Below the pieces are notes generated by a model. It ran no database searches and had not been told where the DNA came from. It saw only the letters and a list, made by a program, of their open reading frames with translations. A stretch of DNA of 64,000 nt from positions 1-64,000 of the forward strand of contig JAFEDU010000007.1 in the NCBI GenBank assembly GCA_018241425.1. The letters run 5' to 3'. This DNA is from Pseudomonadota bacterium. Lineage in GTDB: Bacteria > Pseudomonadota > Gammaproteobacteria > Steroidobacterales > Steroidobacteraceae. Positions 45,255 through 53,936 of this stretch are shown here, piece by piece (the stretch's first letter is position 1; each line of letters starts with the position of its first letter). Made by a program: the position numbers and the translations under genes.

Positions 45255-46454
45255 GTGGCGAGCGGCATACGCGACAAGGTGGCGATCATCGGCATGGGTT
45301 GCACGCGCTTCGGCGAGCGCTGGGACCTGAGCCCCGAGGACCTGATGGTCGAGGCCTTCGGCGAGGCGCTCGCCGATGCCGGCATCGAGCGCGACGAGCT
45401 CGGCGCGGCCTGGCTCGGAGTCTTCTTCGACGAGCAGTCCACCGGCAAGAGCGCGCTGCCGCTGTCGATGGCGCTGCGCCTGCCCAACATCCCAGTGACG
45501 CGCGTGGAGAACCTGTGCGCCACCGGCACCGAAGCCCTGCGCGGCGCGGTGTACGCGGTCGCCGCGGGCGCCTGCGACGTGGCGCTCGCGCTCGGGTTCG
45601 AGAAGCTCAAGGACACCGGCTACGCGGGTCTCCCGGAGCGCACCAAGGGCACCTTCGAGGACCTGTTCCTGCCGGCGAGCACCGCGCCGGGGGCGTTCGC
45701 GCAGCTGGCCAGTGCCTATGCCGGGCGCCATGGGTTCCCGATCGCGAAGCTGCGCGAGGCGATGGCCCACGTCTCGGTCAAGAGCCATGCAAACGCGGCG
45801 CGCAACCCCAAGGCGCACCTGCGCAACCGCATCACGACCGAGCAGGTGCTGGGGGCGCCGCTCATCTCCTACCCGCTCGGGGTGCTGGACTGCTGCGGGG
45901 TGAGCGACGGGGCAGCATGTGCCATCGTCACGACGCCCGAGCGTGCCCGGGCCCTGGGGCGGGGCGACTTCGTGACCGTGAAGGCACTGCAGCTCGCGCC
46001 GTCCAACGGCGTCGAGATGGGCCACCAGTCCTGGGACGGCAGCTACACCCTGACCACGCGCCTGGCGGCCGAGCGCGCCTACCGCGAGGCCGGCATCGAC
46101 CGTCCGCGGGAGGCGATCAACCTCATGGAGGTGCACGATTGCTTCTCGATCACCGAGCTGGTGGTGATGGAGGACCTCGGGATGTCCGACCCGGGACGTG
46201 CCCCCCACGACATCCTCGAGGGGCGCTACGACCGCGAGGGCCGCATTCCCTGCCAGACCGACGGGGGACTGAAGTGCTTCGGCCACCCGATCGGGGCGAC
46301 CGGGCTGCGCATGGCGTACGAGATCTACCTGCAGCTGCTCGGCCGTGCGGGCGAGCGGCAGCTGAAGTCGCCCTCGCTGGGGCTCACCCACAACCTGGGC
46401 GGCATCCCGAACCGCAACGTGGCGAGCGTGGCCATTTTCGGCCTTGCAGCGTGA
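45255..46454 (+). CDS. Thiolase / SCP-x-like acetyl-CoA acetyltransferase
   Basis: The 399-residue protein is of the SCP-x/archaeal thiolase branch, with nucleophile C88 (NLCATGTEAL), H294 (EVHDCFSITEL) and H344 (GHPIGATGLR) intact. GTG 45255 lies four bases after the stop of the fusion, so the two are co-translated partners. Thiolases of this branch complex with DUF35 proteins in archaeal mevalonate synthesis and steroid side-chain cleavage. Retained Cys and both His point to thiolytic rather than Tyr-based aldolase chemistry. Confidence 0.92.
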   Translation: MASGIRDKVAIIGMGCTRFGERWDLSPEDLMVEAFGEALADAGIERDELGAAWLGVFFDEQSTGKSALPLSMALRLPNIPVTRVENLCATGTEALRGAVYAVAAGACDVALALGFEKLKDTGYAGLPERTKGTFEDLFLPASTAPGAFAQLASAYAGRHGFPIAKLREAMAHVSVKSHANAARNPKAHLRNRITTEQVLGAPLISYPLGVLDCCGVSDGAACAIVTTPERARALGRGDFVTVKALQLAPSNGVEMGHQSWDGSYTLTTRLAAERAYREAGIDRPREAINLMEVHDCFSITELVVMEDLGMSDPGRAPHDILEGRYDREGRIPCQTDGGLKCFGHPIGATGLRMAYEIYLQLLGRAGERQLKSPSLGLTHNLGGIPNRNVASVAIFGLAA

Positions 46455-46490
46455 ACTGAAGAAGACAGGAACAAGAAAAGTGAGCCTGCC

Positions 46491-47378
46491 GTGAACGACA
46501 ACGCGAAGAGCGCCACCGAAACTAAGCGCTGGGGCATGGCGGACGAGGAACTCGCCTCGCGGCCTCTGGCCTTCCGCGACGACCTGTTCGCCGGCCAGAC
46601 CTTCCTGGTCTCCGGTGGCGGCTCCGGCTTCGGGCGCGCCATCGCTTACGTGTGCGCGCGCCTGGGGGCAAACGTCATGATCTGCGGGCGCCGGCCCGAG
46701 AAGCTCGAGGAGACCGCCGCCGGCATACGGCGCCTGCTCAAGCGCGAGATCGGCACGATGGCAATGAGCATCCGCGACCCGGAGGCCGTGCAGTCGCTGA
46801 TCGACGCCACCTATGCGCGCTTCGGGCGCCTGGACACGCTGGTGAACAACGCCGGTGGGCAATTCCCGCAGGCGGCCATCGACTTCAGCGTCAAGGGGTG
46901 GCTCGCCGTCATCGACACCAACCTCAACGGCACCTGGTACATGATGCAGGCCGCGGCGCGCCGCTGGCAGAAGGAATCCCTGCCCGGCAACATCGTCAAC
47001 ATCGTCGCGATGGTGTGGCGCGGCATGCCGCAGGTCGCGCACACCTGCGCCGCCCGCGCCGGCGTCATCTACCTGTCCAAGACGGTGTCCACCGAGTGGG
47101 CGCCGCTCAAGATCCGGGTCAACTGCGTGGCCTCGGGCTCCATCGACAGCGAGGGGCTGAACGTCTACGAGCGCGAGGACGCGGAGATGTTCCGCTACTC
47201 CAACCCCATGCACGAGCTCGGCGACATGTTCGACATCGCGCAGTCGGTGGTCTACCTCTCGGCCCCGACCGGCAAGTTCATCACCGGCGAGGTGCTGGTG
47301 GTGGACGGCGGCAACAACCAGTTCGGCGACGTCTGGCCGGGCGGCATGCCGGACTACTACAAGGTTCCACAGCGCTGA
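46491..47378 (+). CDS. SDR-family reductase, 2,4-dienoyl/trans-2-enoyl-CoA reductase type
   Basis: The 295-residue SDR has SGGGSGFGRAIAY as cofactor loop, CGRRPEKLEET (NADP preference), and NNAGGQFPQAAIDF. The usual Ser-Tyr-Lys triad is absent: the Ser strand reads VNIVAMVWRG, and the YxxxK position reads AHTCAARAG. That pattern is typical of peroxisomal-type enoyl- and dienoyl-CoA reductases. It lies in the operon after the thiolase (36-base gap) and before an oxygenase. It could reduce a double bond in a CoA-linked intermediate. Confidence 0.88.
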   Translation: MNDNAKSATETKRWGMADEELASRPLAFRDDLFAGQTFLVSGGGSGFGRAIAYVCARLGANVMICGRRPEKLEETAAGIRRLLKREIGTMAMSIRDPEAVQSLIDATYARFGRLDTLVNNAGGQFPQAAIDFSVKGWLAVIDTNLNGTWYMMQAAARRWQKESLPGNIVNIVAMVWRGMPQVAHTCAARAGVIYLSKTVSTEWAPLKIRVNCVASGSIDSEGLNVYEREDAEMFRYSNPMHELGDMFDIAQSVVYLSAPTGKFITGEVLVVDGGNNQFGDVWPGGMPDYYKVPQR

Positions 47379-47428
47379 CGGGGCGCGCCGCGGGGCGGCG
47401 CACACGGGCGGGATTTAAGGAGTCGCAC

Positions 47429-48790
47429 ATGAGCGTGAACTACAAGGTCGAGTGGCCGATGTCGCTGAACGCGCCGGCCGACTCGCTGGAAGCCAAGCAG
47501 CCCGCGGTCGATGACGGGCTCGACGTGCCCGACCCGGCGCGCTACTACTCGCGCGAGTTCATGGCGCAGGAGTGGCAGCGCCTGTGGCCGCGCGTGTGGC
47601 TGCTCGCCGGCGTCGTGAGCGACATCCCGGAGGAGGGCGACTACTTCACCTTCGCCGTCGGCCACGAGCAGTTCATCCTGGTGCGCCAGGCCGACCAGAC
47701 CGTTAAGGCCTTCTACAACGTCTGCCCGCACCGCGGCAACCGGGTGGCGCTGAACGAACGCGGCAGCGTGGCGCGCTTCACCTGCGCCTTCCACGGCTGG
47801 CAGTTCGGCTGCGCCGGGGCGCTCGAGCGCATCACCGACGAGGAGACCTTCAACCCGAAGCTGATCGCGCACCGCCCGGGCCTGACCGAGGTGCGCTGCG
47901 AGGCCGTAGGCGGGATTCTCTTCATCAACATGGACGGCAAGGCGCCGCCGCTCAGGCAGTACCTCGGGCTCCCCGAGGGCTACATCGAGCGCTACCAGGT
48001 CGACAAGATGCACGTGGTGCACCACGTGCGCAGCGAGTGGAAGGCCAACTGGAAGACCGGCGTCGACGCCTTCTACGAGACCTACCACCTGCCCTGGGTA
48101 CACCCGCAGACCCAGGGCGTGATGGAGGACTTCAGCCAGTACGACCTGTACCCCAACGGCGCGAGCCGCATGATCGTGCCGATCTGCGTGAAGTCGCACC
48201 GCGTGGCCGACCAGGAGTCCGTCGACCCCTACCTGCAGTTCATGCTGAAGGAGGGCGGGATCGACCCGGCCACCTTCAAGGGCAGTGCACGCGAGGTGCG
48301 CGAGGCTATCCAGAGGTCCAAGCGCGCCCGCGCCCGCAGGGTCGGGCTCACACACTACGAGGCCTTCACCGACGGCCAGCTGACCGACAGCTGGGCGACC
48401 GGCCTGTTCCCGAACGTGCAGATGGGCATGCACCCGGAGGGCGTGTTCATCATGCGCTTCCTGCCGCACCCGAGCGATCCGGAGACCTTCTACTACGACA
48501 CCATGATTCTCTACCGTCACGTCGATGACCCGGACTACACGGTGCCCGCCTGGATGGGGCTGCCGCAGGGCATCGACGTGACGGGCGAGACGCGGCCCGC
48601 CACCACCCACGTGCCGATGGGGCAGAAGCCGAACCTGGGAGAGGTGCTCGACCAGGACTCCGAGCTCCTGCCCGTGCAGCAGCAGGGACTGCGCTCGCGC
48701 GCCTTCAAGGGTCCGCTGTGGAGCGACCAGGAGCAGCGCGTGCGCCACTTCCACCGCGAGCTCGACCGCTACATCCAGGGCAGGAAGTGA
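47429..48790 (+). CDS. Rieske non-heme iron oxygenase, alpha subunit (copy 2)
   Basis: The 453-residue oxygenase has Rieske ligands C99-x-H101 (NVCPHRGN) and C119-x2-H122 (CAFHGW), and iron His H220 and H225 (ETYHLPWVH). It is a paralog of the enzyme at 26916. A strong TAAGGAG lies seven bases before ATG 47429, the best ribosome-binding site in the operon. Its stop overlaps the start of ThuA at 48790. No beta subunit is adjacent. Confidence 0.94.
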   Translation: MSVNYKVEWPMSLNAPADSLEAKQPAVDDGLDVPDPARYYSREFMAQEWQRLWPRVWLLAGVVSDIPEEGDYFTFAVGHEQFILVRQADQTVKAFYNVCPHRGNRVALNERGSVARFTCAFHGWQFGCAGALERITDEETFNPKLIAHRPGLTEVRCEAVGGILFINMDGKAPPLRQYLGLPEGYIERYQVDKMHVVHHVRSEWKANWKTGVDAFYETYHLPWVHPQTQGVMEDFSQYDLYPNGASRMIVPICVKSHRVADQESVDPYLQFMLKEGGIDPATFKGSAREVREAIQRSKRARARRVGLTHYEAFTDGQLTDSWATGLFPNVQMGMHPEGVFIMRFLPHPSDPETFYYDTMILYRHVDDPDYTVPAWMGLPQGIDVTGETRPATTHVPMGQKPNLGEVLDQDSELLPVQQQGLRSRAFKGPLWSDQEQRVRHFHRELDRYIQGRK

Positions 48791-49536
48791 TGCCGGGCGG
48801 CCGCCGCAACGTCCACTTCGTGGTCGGCGGCCGCTACCACGACTTCGACTTCGCGCGGCTGGAGATACTGAAGCTCCTGCACCCGTACGAGGCGCTGCGG
48901 GTGAGCGTCAGCGGCGATTACCGCGACACCGAGGCGCTCGCACGCGCGGACGCGCTGATCACCTACACCTGCGACCTGCGTCCGACGGAGGCCGAGCAGG
49001 ACGCGCTGCTCGGGTACCTCGAGCGCGGCGGTCGCTGGTTCGCCCTGCACGGCACCAACTCGCTCATCGAGTTCACCGCCGACGGCCACGTGACGACGCC
49101 GCGCGCGCTGCCGCGCCTTATGCGGGCGCTTGGCAGCCAGTTCGTCGCGCACCCACCCCTCATGGAGTACGAGGTGCGCATCACCGACCCCGCGCACCCA
49201 CTCGTGCAGGGACTCAAGCCCTTCACGGTCAACGACGAGCTGTACCTGTCCGAGTTCCACGGCGAGAGCCGAGTGCTGCTGCACACGCACTTCAACGGCA
49301 AGGCGCAGCGCGGATTCATCGAGCGCGAGTACTTCTCCGACGAGCCGCGCCCGGTCCTGTACCTGCACGCACACGGCCGTGGCGAGGTGCTGTATTTCAC
49401 CCTCGGGCACTGCCGGGGCCGCTACGACATGCAGCCGCTCATGGAGGAGTACCCGACCGTGGAGCGCTGCAGCTGGGGGTCGCCGCAGTATCGTGAAGTC
49501 CTGGACCGCGGCATCCGCTGGGTCGCCGGGCTCTAG
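48790..49536 (+). CDS. ThuA-like (class I glutamine-amidotransferase-fold) protein
   Basis: The 248-residue protein matches ThuA: VVGGRYHDFDFARLEIL near the start, ALITYTCDLRPTEAEQDALLGYLERGG, FALHGTN, FTVNDELYLSEF, and a C-terminal YFTLGHCRGRYDMQPLM. ThuA proteins are associated with sugar or catabolic pathways without an assigned chemistry. The ATG overlaps the oxygenase stop (TGATG), so the two are coupled. Role here unknown. Confidence 0.9.
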   Translation: MPGGRRNVHFVVGGRYHDFDFARLEILKLLHPYEALRVSVSGDYRDTEALARADALITYTCDLRPTEAEQDALLGYLERGGRWFALHGTNSLIEFTADGHVTTPRALPRLMRALGSQFVAHPPLMEYEVRITDPAHPLVQGLKPFTVNDELYLSEFHGESRVLLHTHFNGKAQRGFIEREYFSDEPRPVLYLHAHGRGEVLYFTLGHCRGRYDMQPLMEEYPTVERCSWGSPQYREVLDRGIRWVAGL

Positions 49537-49544
49537 GGCAGCGC

Positions 49545-50078
49545 ATGGCTACGGCATCCCTGGGCCTGGGTCCCGTGATGCAGAACGCGTTCCTCGTGGC
49601 GGACGTGCCCGCCGCCATCGAGCACTGGGCCCGCACCATGCGCGTCGGACCGTTCTTCGTGTTCGAGCGCGTGCCGTTCACGGAGTGCTGGTTCCGCGGC
49701 CAGCCAGCGACCGACATCGACCTCACCGTGGCGATCGCCTATTGGGGAGAGGTGCAGATCGAGCTCATCCATCAGAACAACGACGTGCCCTCGATCTACA
49801 CCGAGTTCCGTGAGCGCGGCGGCACCGGGATGCAGCACATGGGTGTCCTGAGCGCGGACCTCGATGCGGACCTGGCGATGCTCGCCGCGCGCAAGGTGCT
49901 GCCCGTGCAGCACGGCAACGCGGCGGGTATGCGCTTCGCCTACGTTGCGAGCGACTTCCACCCGGGGGGCATGGTCGAGCTCATCGAGGCACGCCCGGGG
50001 ACGCTCGCGTTCTTCGAGCGCATGCGCACCGCGGCGCGGGAGTGGGACGGGCGCGAGGCGACTGCGCCGCTCGGCTGA
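49545..50078 (+). CDS. VOC-superfamily (glyoxalase/dioxygenase-fold) protein
   Basis: The 177-residue protein begins with the VOC pattern QNAFLVADVPAAIEHWARTMRVGPFFVFE. The metal-binding-like residues QIELIHQN and GMQHMGV and a C-terminal GGMVELIEAR with acidic ligand follow. It lies nine bases after ThuA and is the last gene of the 42594 operon. It could be a ring-cleaving dioxygenase-like, isomerase or hydrolase member; function cannot be assigned from the fold alone. Confidence 0.88.
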   Translation: MATASLGLGPVMQNAFLVADVPAAIEHWARTMRVGPFFVFERVPFTECWFRGQPATDIDLTVAIAYWGEVQIELIHQNNDVPSIYTEFRERGGTGMQHMGVLSADLDADLAMLAARKVLPVQHGNAAGMRFAYVASDFHPGGMVELIEARPGTLAFFERMRTAAREWDGREATAPLG

Positions 50079-50348
50079 AGTCGCAGCGCCGCTCGCCGCG
50101 GCGGGGCGGGCGAGGGTCTTCGGGGTTGACACGCGGTCCTCTGCGTGAAGGATTGCGCACAGCCCACGGCGTAAGTGTCCCCTGACAGTCGCACGGACGA
50201 TTCTTCCGATTCTGGTGGACCTCGAGCCTCGCCGACACTTGCACCATCGCGACCTGTCGCGGCGGAGCTGAGTATCGTGCGTCCCTACCGAGCTTTCTTA
50301 CCCAACGGTGCGAGTCATGCCCGTGCATGCCGTGCCACGATTCCCCTT

Positions 50349-50708
50349 ATGACCCTGGCGCTCGCGGTGAGCCTCGGGGGCTGCGCTTCCGAGGGTCCTG
50401 CGCCCACCGACGAGCTGGCGCGCGCGCGGGCGGTCGTGCAGCAGGCCGACAAGGCCAGCGCTCAGCGCTACGCGGCCGCCGACCTGCAGCGCGCCCACGA
50501 GGAGCTGCAGAGCGCCGAGCGGCTCAACGGTCAGAAGAAGTTCGACGAGGCGCGGCGCGCGGCGCTTGCGGCCTCGGCGGACGCCAATCTCGCGATCGCG
50601 CGCGGCAGCGCCGGTGAGGCGCAGCAGGCGGCCCAGGAGATCGCGAAATCGAACGACACGCTCCGCCAGGAAGCGAACCGCCCGGCCGCGGCGCCGCCCA
50701 CCAACTGA
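50349..50708 (+). CDS. DUF4398-type lipoprotein
   Basis: The ~119-residue lipoprotein has lipobox SLGGC, followed by a helical DUF4398 domain (ELARARAVVQQADKASAQRY, then AADLQRAHEELQSAERL). The start is uncertain: ATG 50349 gives a very short signal lacking positive charge; in-frame GTG 50277 adds a basic segment and is preceded by GGAG. It is the first of an envelope pair with the OmpA protein 11 bases downstream, which has the same domain. Confidence 0.82.
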   Translation: MTLALAVSLGGCASEGPAPTDELARARAVVQQADKASAQRYAAADLQRAHEELQSAERLNGQKKFDEARRAALAASADANLAIARGSAGEAQQAAQEIAKSNDTLRQEANRPAAAPPTN

Positions 50709-50719
50709 AGGGCCCCAAC

Positions 50720-51532
50720 GTGAAAAACCCCATTCTGGTTCCCGCGGCCGTCAGTGCGCTGCTGCTCGCAGCGTGCGCGAGCGCGCCGCCCCGCAGCGAT
50801 GAACTCGACCAGGCGCGGGCCGCCGTAAACGCGCTCGCCGCCGAGCCGGACGCCCAGCAGGCGGCGGCCTCCGACCTGCAGTCGGCGCGACGGTCGCTTG
50901 AGGGCGCCGAGACCGCGCAGCAACAGAAGCGGCCGCCCGAAGAGGTGGACAGCCTCGCGTACCTCGCCCTGCGCCACGCGCAGGCCGGCCACGCACGGGT
51001 CGAGGAGTTCGAGGCTCGCCAGCAGGTGACGCGTTCCGAGGCGGAGCGCAGCAAGATCGTCGCCGATGCGCGGCAGCGCGAGGCGGATGACACGAGGCGG
51101 CAGCTCGCGCAGACCCAGCAGCAGCTGGCGGACCTCAAGGCGAAGCAGACCGATCGCGGCATGGTGGTCACGCTGGGGGATGTCCTCTTCGACTCCGGCC
51201 AGGCGACCCTCAAGCCCGGCGCGCAGCTCACCGTGCAGCGCCTCGCGGCCTACCTCATGAGCAATCCGCAGACCCGGGTGCGCATCGAGGGCTACACCGA
51301 CAGCTTGGGGTCCGATGACTTCAACCAGGCGCTCTCCCAGAACCGCGCCGACGCGGTGGCCAGTGCGCTCACGCGCCAGGGCGTCGCGGCGGACCAGATC
51401 CAGAGCATCGGCCGCGGCAAGGGTTTCCCGGTGGCCAGCAACGCCACGGCCGAGGGCCGCCAGCAGAACCGCCGCGTCGAGATCGTGTTCTCCGACGGCG
51501 ACGGCCGGTTCGTACAGCCGGCGGCTCCCTGA
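50720..51532 (+). CDS. OmpA-family lipoprotein with DUF4398 domain
   Basis: The 270-residue lipoprotein has lipobox LLAAC near residue 18, then a DUF4398 helical region like the preceding gene and a coiled-coil (about 85-140). The C-terminal peptidoglycan-binding OmpA domain follows (VLFDSGQATLKPGAQLTV, then IEGYTDSLGSDDFNQALSQNRADAV and NRRVEIVF). GTG start at 50720. It should tether the outer membrane to the wall. Confidence 0.93.
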   Translation: MKNPILVPAAVSALLLAACASAPPRSDELDQARAAVNALAAEPDAQQAAASDLQSARRSLEGAETAQQQKRPPEEVDSLAYLALRHAQAGHARVEEFEARQQVTRSEAERSKIVADARQREADDTRRQLAQTQQQLADLKAKQTDRGMVVTLGDVLFDSGQATLKPGAQLTVQRLAAYLMSNPQTRVRIEGYTDSLGSDDFNQALSQNRADAVASALTRQGVAADQIQSIGRGKGFPVASNATAEGRQQNRRVEIVFSDGDGRFVQPAAP

Positions 51533-51552
51533 AGCCCGCCATCGCGGCGCTG

Positions 51553-52395
51553 GTGCGCCGGGCTTCGCAGGTATTGATCGCGTTCCTGGCGCTCGGCAGC
51601 GCGGTGGCGCAAGCCCAGACGCCCTCGCCGCTGCAGGAGTGGCAGTACTCCGGCGGCATCATCCTCGCGCGGCTCTTCCAGCCCGAGCTACCGCGATGGC
51701 GCACGGTTGCGGGCGCCGCTGCCGAGGTCCAGCCGGCCTACGAGGGAGCGCGTGCCTATCGCGGGAGCGCGGGCCCCGTGATCGACGTCCACTATCGCGA
51801 CATCGCCTTCTTTTCCACGGGCGAGGGGCTGGGCTACAACCTGCTGCGGGGCGATCACTACCAGCTCGGCGCAGGGATCACCTATGACCTCGGCCGGCGC
51901 GAGCGCGACGACCTGACGAACCTCCACGGCATGGGCGACATTTCCGCGGCCCCGGTGGCCAAGGTCTACGGGTCGGTGGTGTTGTCGCGGCACCTGCCGC
52001 TCATCCTGCGCGTGGACGCGCGCCAGTTCATCGGCGGGGCGGGCGGCGCCGTCGGCGATGCCGCCATCTACACGCCGTTGCCCGGCAGCTCCGAGCGCTT
52101 CGTGATGTTCGCAGGTCCCTCCATCACGCTCGCGACGCGCCATCACCTGCAGAGCCTCTTCGGGGTGTCGGCGCAGCAGGCGGCGAGCTCCGGCCACCCG
52201 GAGTATGAGATCACGCGTGACGGGACCGAGGCCGCGGGCGTGGGTTTCAGCGCCACCCGGTTCATCGGCAGCCACTTCCTCGTGAACCTCGACGCGGCGC
52301 TCAGCCAGGTCCGGGGCCGTCCTGCCTACAGCCCGATCCTCGAGCGGCGCACGCAGCGAGCGCTGGCGCTGTCGTTCAGCTACCACCACGAGTGA
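51553..52395 (+). CDS. MipA/OmpV-family outer-membrane protein
   Basis: The 280-residue protein has a signal peptide (VLIAFLALGSAVAQA) and alternating hydrophobic strands: WQYSGGIILARLFQPELPRW, DIAFFSTGEGLGYNLL, YQLGAGITYDLGRRERDD. It ends ALSFSYHHE. The pattern is that of MipA/OmpV barrels, which act with murein-remodelling enzymes or as outer-membrane porins. GTG start at 51553 follows the OmpA gene by 20 bases. Confidence 0.85.
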   Translation: MRRASQVLIAFLALGSAVAQAQTPSPLQEWQYSGGIILARLFQPELPRWRTVAGAAAEVQPAYEGARAYRGSAGPVIDVHYRDIAFFSTGEGLGYNLLRGDHYQLGAGITYDLGRRERDDLTNLHGMGDISAAPVAKVYGSVVLSRHLPLILRVDARQFIGGAGGAVGDAAIYTPLPGSSERFVMFAGPSITLATRHHLQSLFGVSAQQAASSGHPEYEITRDGTEAAGVGFSATRFIGSHFLVNLDAALSQVRGRPAYSPILERRTQRALALSFSYHHE

Positions 52396-52562
52396 GGCCG
52401 ACGGTCCGGCGCCGCCTTTGCGGCACCGTTTGAGCCCCCGTGTCGGCGGGCCCCGGCAGGGGTACGCAACTGGCGCCGGCAGTGCGCGGCATTCCCCCGT
52501 GCGATGCTGGCATCCGTCCCTTCAGCGAGCCAACCACCCCGCCTCAGGCAAGGAGAGCCCCG

Positions 52563-52820
52563 ATGAGCACCGAACCGAATCAGCAACCCCAGAGCCCCAA
52601 GCAGTCAGCGCCCCCGCGCAAGCCGTACGGGGACAAGCCGAATACCGGCACGCGTCCGCAGGACCAGGAAGAGCCCGCGACGTCGGATCCGGTCGATGGC
52701 GGCGGGGCACGCAACCCTTCCGACAGGTCAGCGGCCGCGGCACCGGGTGAGCGACGTGCCAACGCGTCGCCGGGCGCAACCCCGAAAGACAAGGAGCAGC
52801 CTGCCTCCGGAGGCAACTGA
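52563..52820 (+). CDS. Hypothetical hydrophilic, probably disordered protein
   Basis: The 85-residue product is rich in Pro, Gly, Ser, Ala, Gln and charged residues (QQPQSPKQSAPPRKP, GGGARNPSDRSAAAAPGERR), with no hydrophobic core, signal or known domain. ATG 52563 follows AAGGAGAG with good spacing, which favours a real gene. Function unknown. Confidence 0.6.
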   Translation: MSTEPNQQPQSPKQSAPPRKPYGDKPNTGTRPQDQEEPATSDPVDGGGARNPSDRSAAAAPGERRANASPGATPKDKEQPASGGN

Positions 52821-52919
52821 GCCCAGGCCTTTCCCGCGCGCTCCGTCCCGATGAATATCGGGGCGGGGCGCCGGTCCGGTGACACGACGGCGCATACCGC
52901 CGCGGCACCGTCGCGGCGC

Positions 52920-53834
52920 TCAGGCCGCGCGATCGATGCGGTAGCCGATGCGCGGGAAGTGCGTCACCACCGTGCCGGTCTCGGGAGTCTCCCGGCGCAC
53001 GGCAACCTCGGTGAGCGAGAGCGTGACGAGCTCGCCTGCCACCGGCACCTTGCCGTAGTCGCACGGCGTCACCGTGACGCTGTCACCGGCTTCAAGCCGC
53101 AGCGGGTCTTCCGGGTCGACCCCTGCTGCGGGCGCAGGGCTGGCTGTGCGCGCAGCCTCGAGCGCGGCTTCCGCGCTGATCCCGGTGCGGGTGCCGTGAC
53201 CGATGCTGACCATGCGATCTTCCCAGGCCCGCGTGCGCGAGTTCGCATCCAGCACCCGGTTGAGTGCGGGGACGAATTGGCGCGCCATCCACAGCGGGAA
53301 ATACGCGGTGATGTCCGCCCAGCCGCAGTCCCCGCCCAGGAGATAAGCGCGGCCATCCGCGAGCTGCGCCTCCAGGAGCTCTAGGTTCGCGCGCAGCTGG
53401 CCCTCCATGTGCGGGATGTCGACCTTCAGGCGTGAGAAGTCCATGAAGGCGAAGAACTGTCGCCGGTCGGCGAGTACGGCCTCGGGCACCTCGGTGGCGA
53501 GCGCCATCGACAGCCCCGCGCCGGGCTCGAACAGCGCCGTGTCGCTCCAGCGCGAGAGCGCGAGCGCAAGTCCGCGATTGCCCGCCGGGAACAGGGTGGG
53601 GGAGGGGAAGCGCCGCTCCAGTTCGGCTGCGATCAGGCGCGTGTCGCAGTAGACGTCGGCGCCGATCTGGAGCACCGGGGTCTTGCGGTAGCCGCCGGTC
53701 AGGGGCATGAGCTGCGGCCGCGGCATCACCATCGGGATTTCGACCGAGGACCAGGCGAGGCGCTTCAGCCCCAGTGCCAGGCGCGCCTTCTCGGCAAACG
53801 GCGACCAGTCGAAGTGGTGCAGGATCAGGGTGCT
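52920..53834 (-). CDS. Glutathione S-transferase-family protein
   Basis: The 304-residue protein has an N-terminal thioredoxin-like GST domain (LILHHFDWSPFAEKARLALG, then YRKTPVLQIGADVYCDTRLI) and a C-terminal helical domain with ADITAYFPLWMARQF. ATG 53834 is preferred to 53846 by the family start. It is divergent from the AhpD-like gene across operator G. GSTs in aromatic- and terpenoid-degradation clusters act in isomerisation or ether/halide removal; the exact reaction is unknown. Confidence 0.9.
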   Translation of the reverse strand, partial: STLILHHFDWSPFAEKARLALGLKRLAWSSVEIPMVMPRPQLMPLTGGYRKTPVLQIGADVYCDTRLIAAELERRFPSPTLFPAGNRGLALALSRWSDTALFEPGAGLSMALATEVPEAVLADRRQFFAFMDFSRLKVDIPHMEGQLRANLELLEAQLADGRAYLLGGDCGWADITAYFPLWMARQFVPALNRVLDANSRTRAWEDRMVSIGHGTRTGISAEAALEAARTASPAPAAGVDPEDPLRLEAGDSVTVTPCDYGKVPVAGELVTLSLTEVAVRRETPETGTVVTHFPRIGYRIDRAA

Positions 53835-53864
53835 CATGCCATCCATGGTGCCCCGGCAAGAAAC

Positions 53865-53882
53865 AAACAGACAAGATTGTTT
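53865..53882. promoter_or_regulatory. Putative TetR operator G (GST / AhpD-like intergenic)
   Basis: AAACAGAC-AA-GATTGTTT fits the 8-2-8 motif with substitutions and has extended flanking symmetry (AGAAACAA against TTGTTTCT). It overlaps the -35 TTGTTT (53877-53882), which is 16 bases from TATACT at 53899-53904. Confidence 0.6.
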
Positions 53883-53904
53883 CTTTTTGTGCGCTCTCTA
53901 TACT
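53877..53904 (+). promoter_or_regulatory. Sigma70-type promoter of the AhpD-like gene
   Basis: TTGTTT (53877-53882), a 16-base gap and TATACT (53899-53904), 33 bases before the ATG. The layout is the same as at the 26140 operon, with the operator over the -35. Confidence 0.65.
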
Positions 53905-53936
53905 GGGGCGAGCTTTCGGTGGATCGGAGAGCGCTC

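Noticed and set aside
50125..50154. TTGACA at 50125-50130 as a strong -35 promoter for the DUF4398 gene.
   Set aside because: At 16-18 bases spacing the -10 candidates (for example AGGATT) match poorly, so a promoter is not supported.
52396..52562. GCCGC/GCGGC hairpin near 52411-52424 as terminator of the MipA-like gene.
   Set aside because: The stem is only five base pairs with a short T-run (TTT), so termination is not supported.
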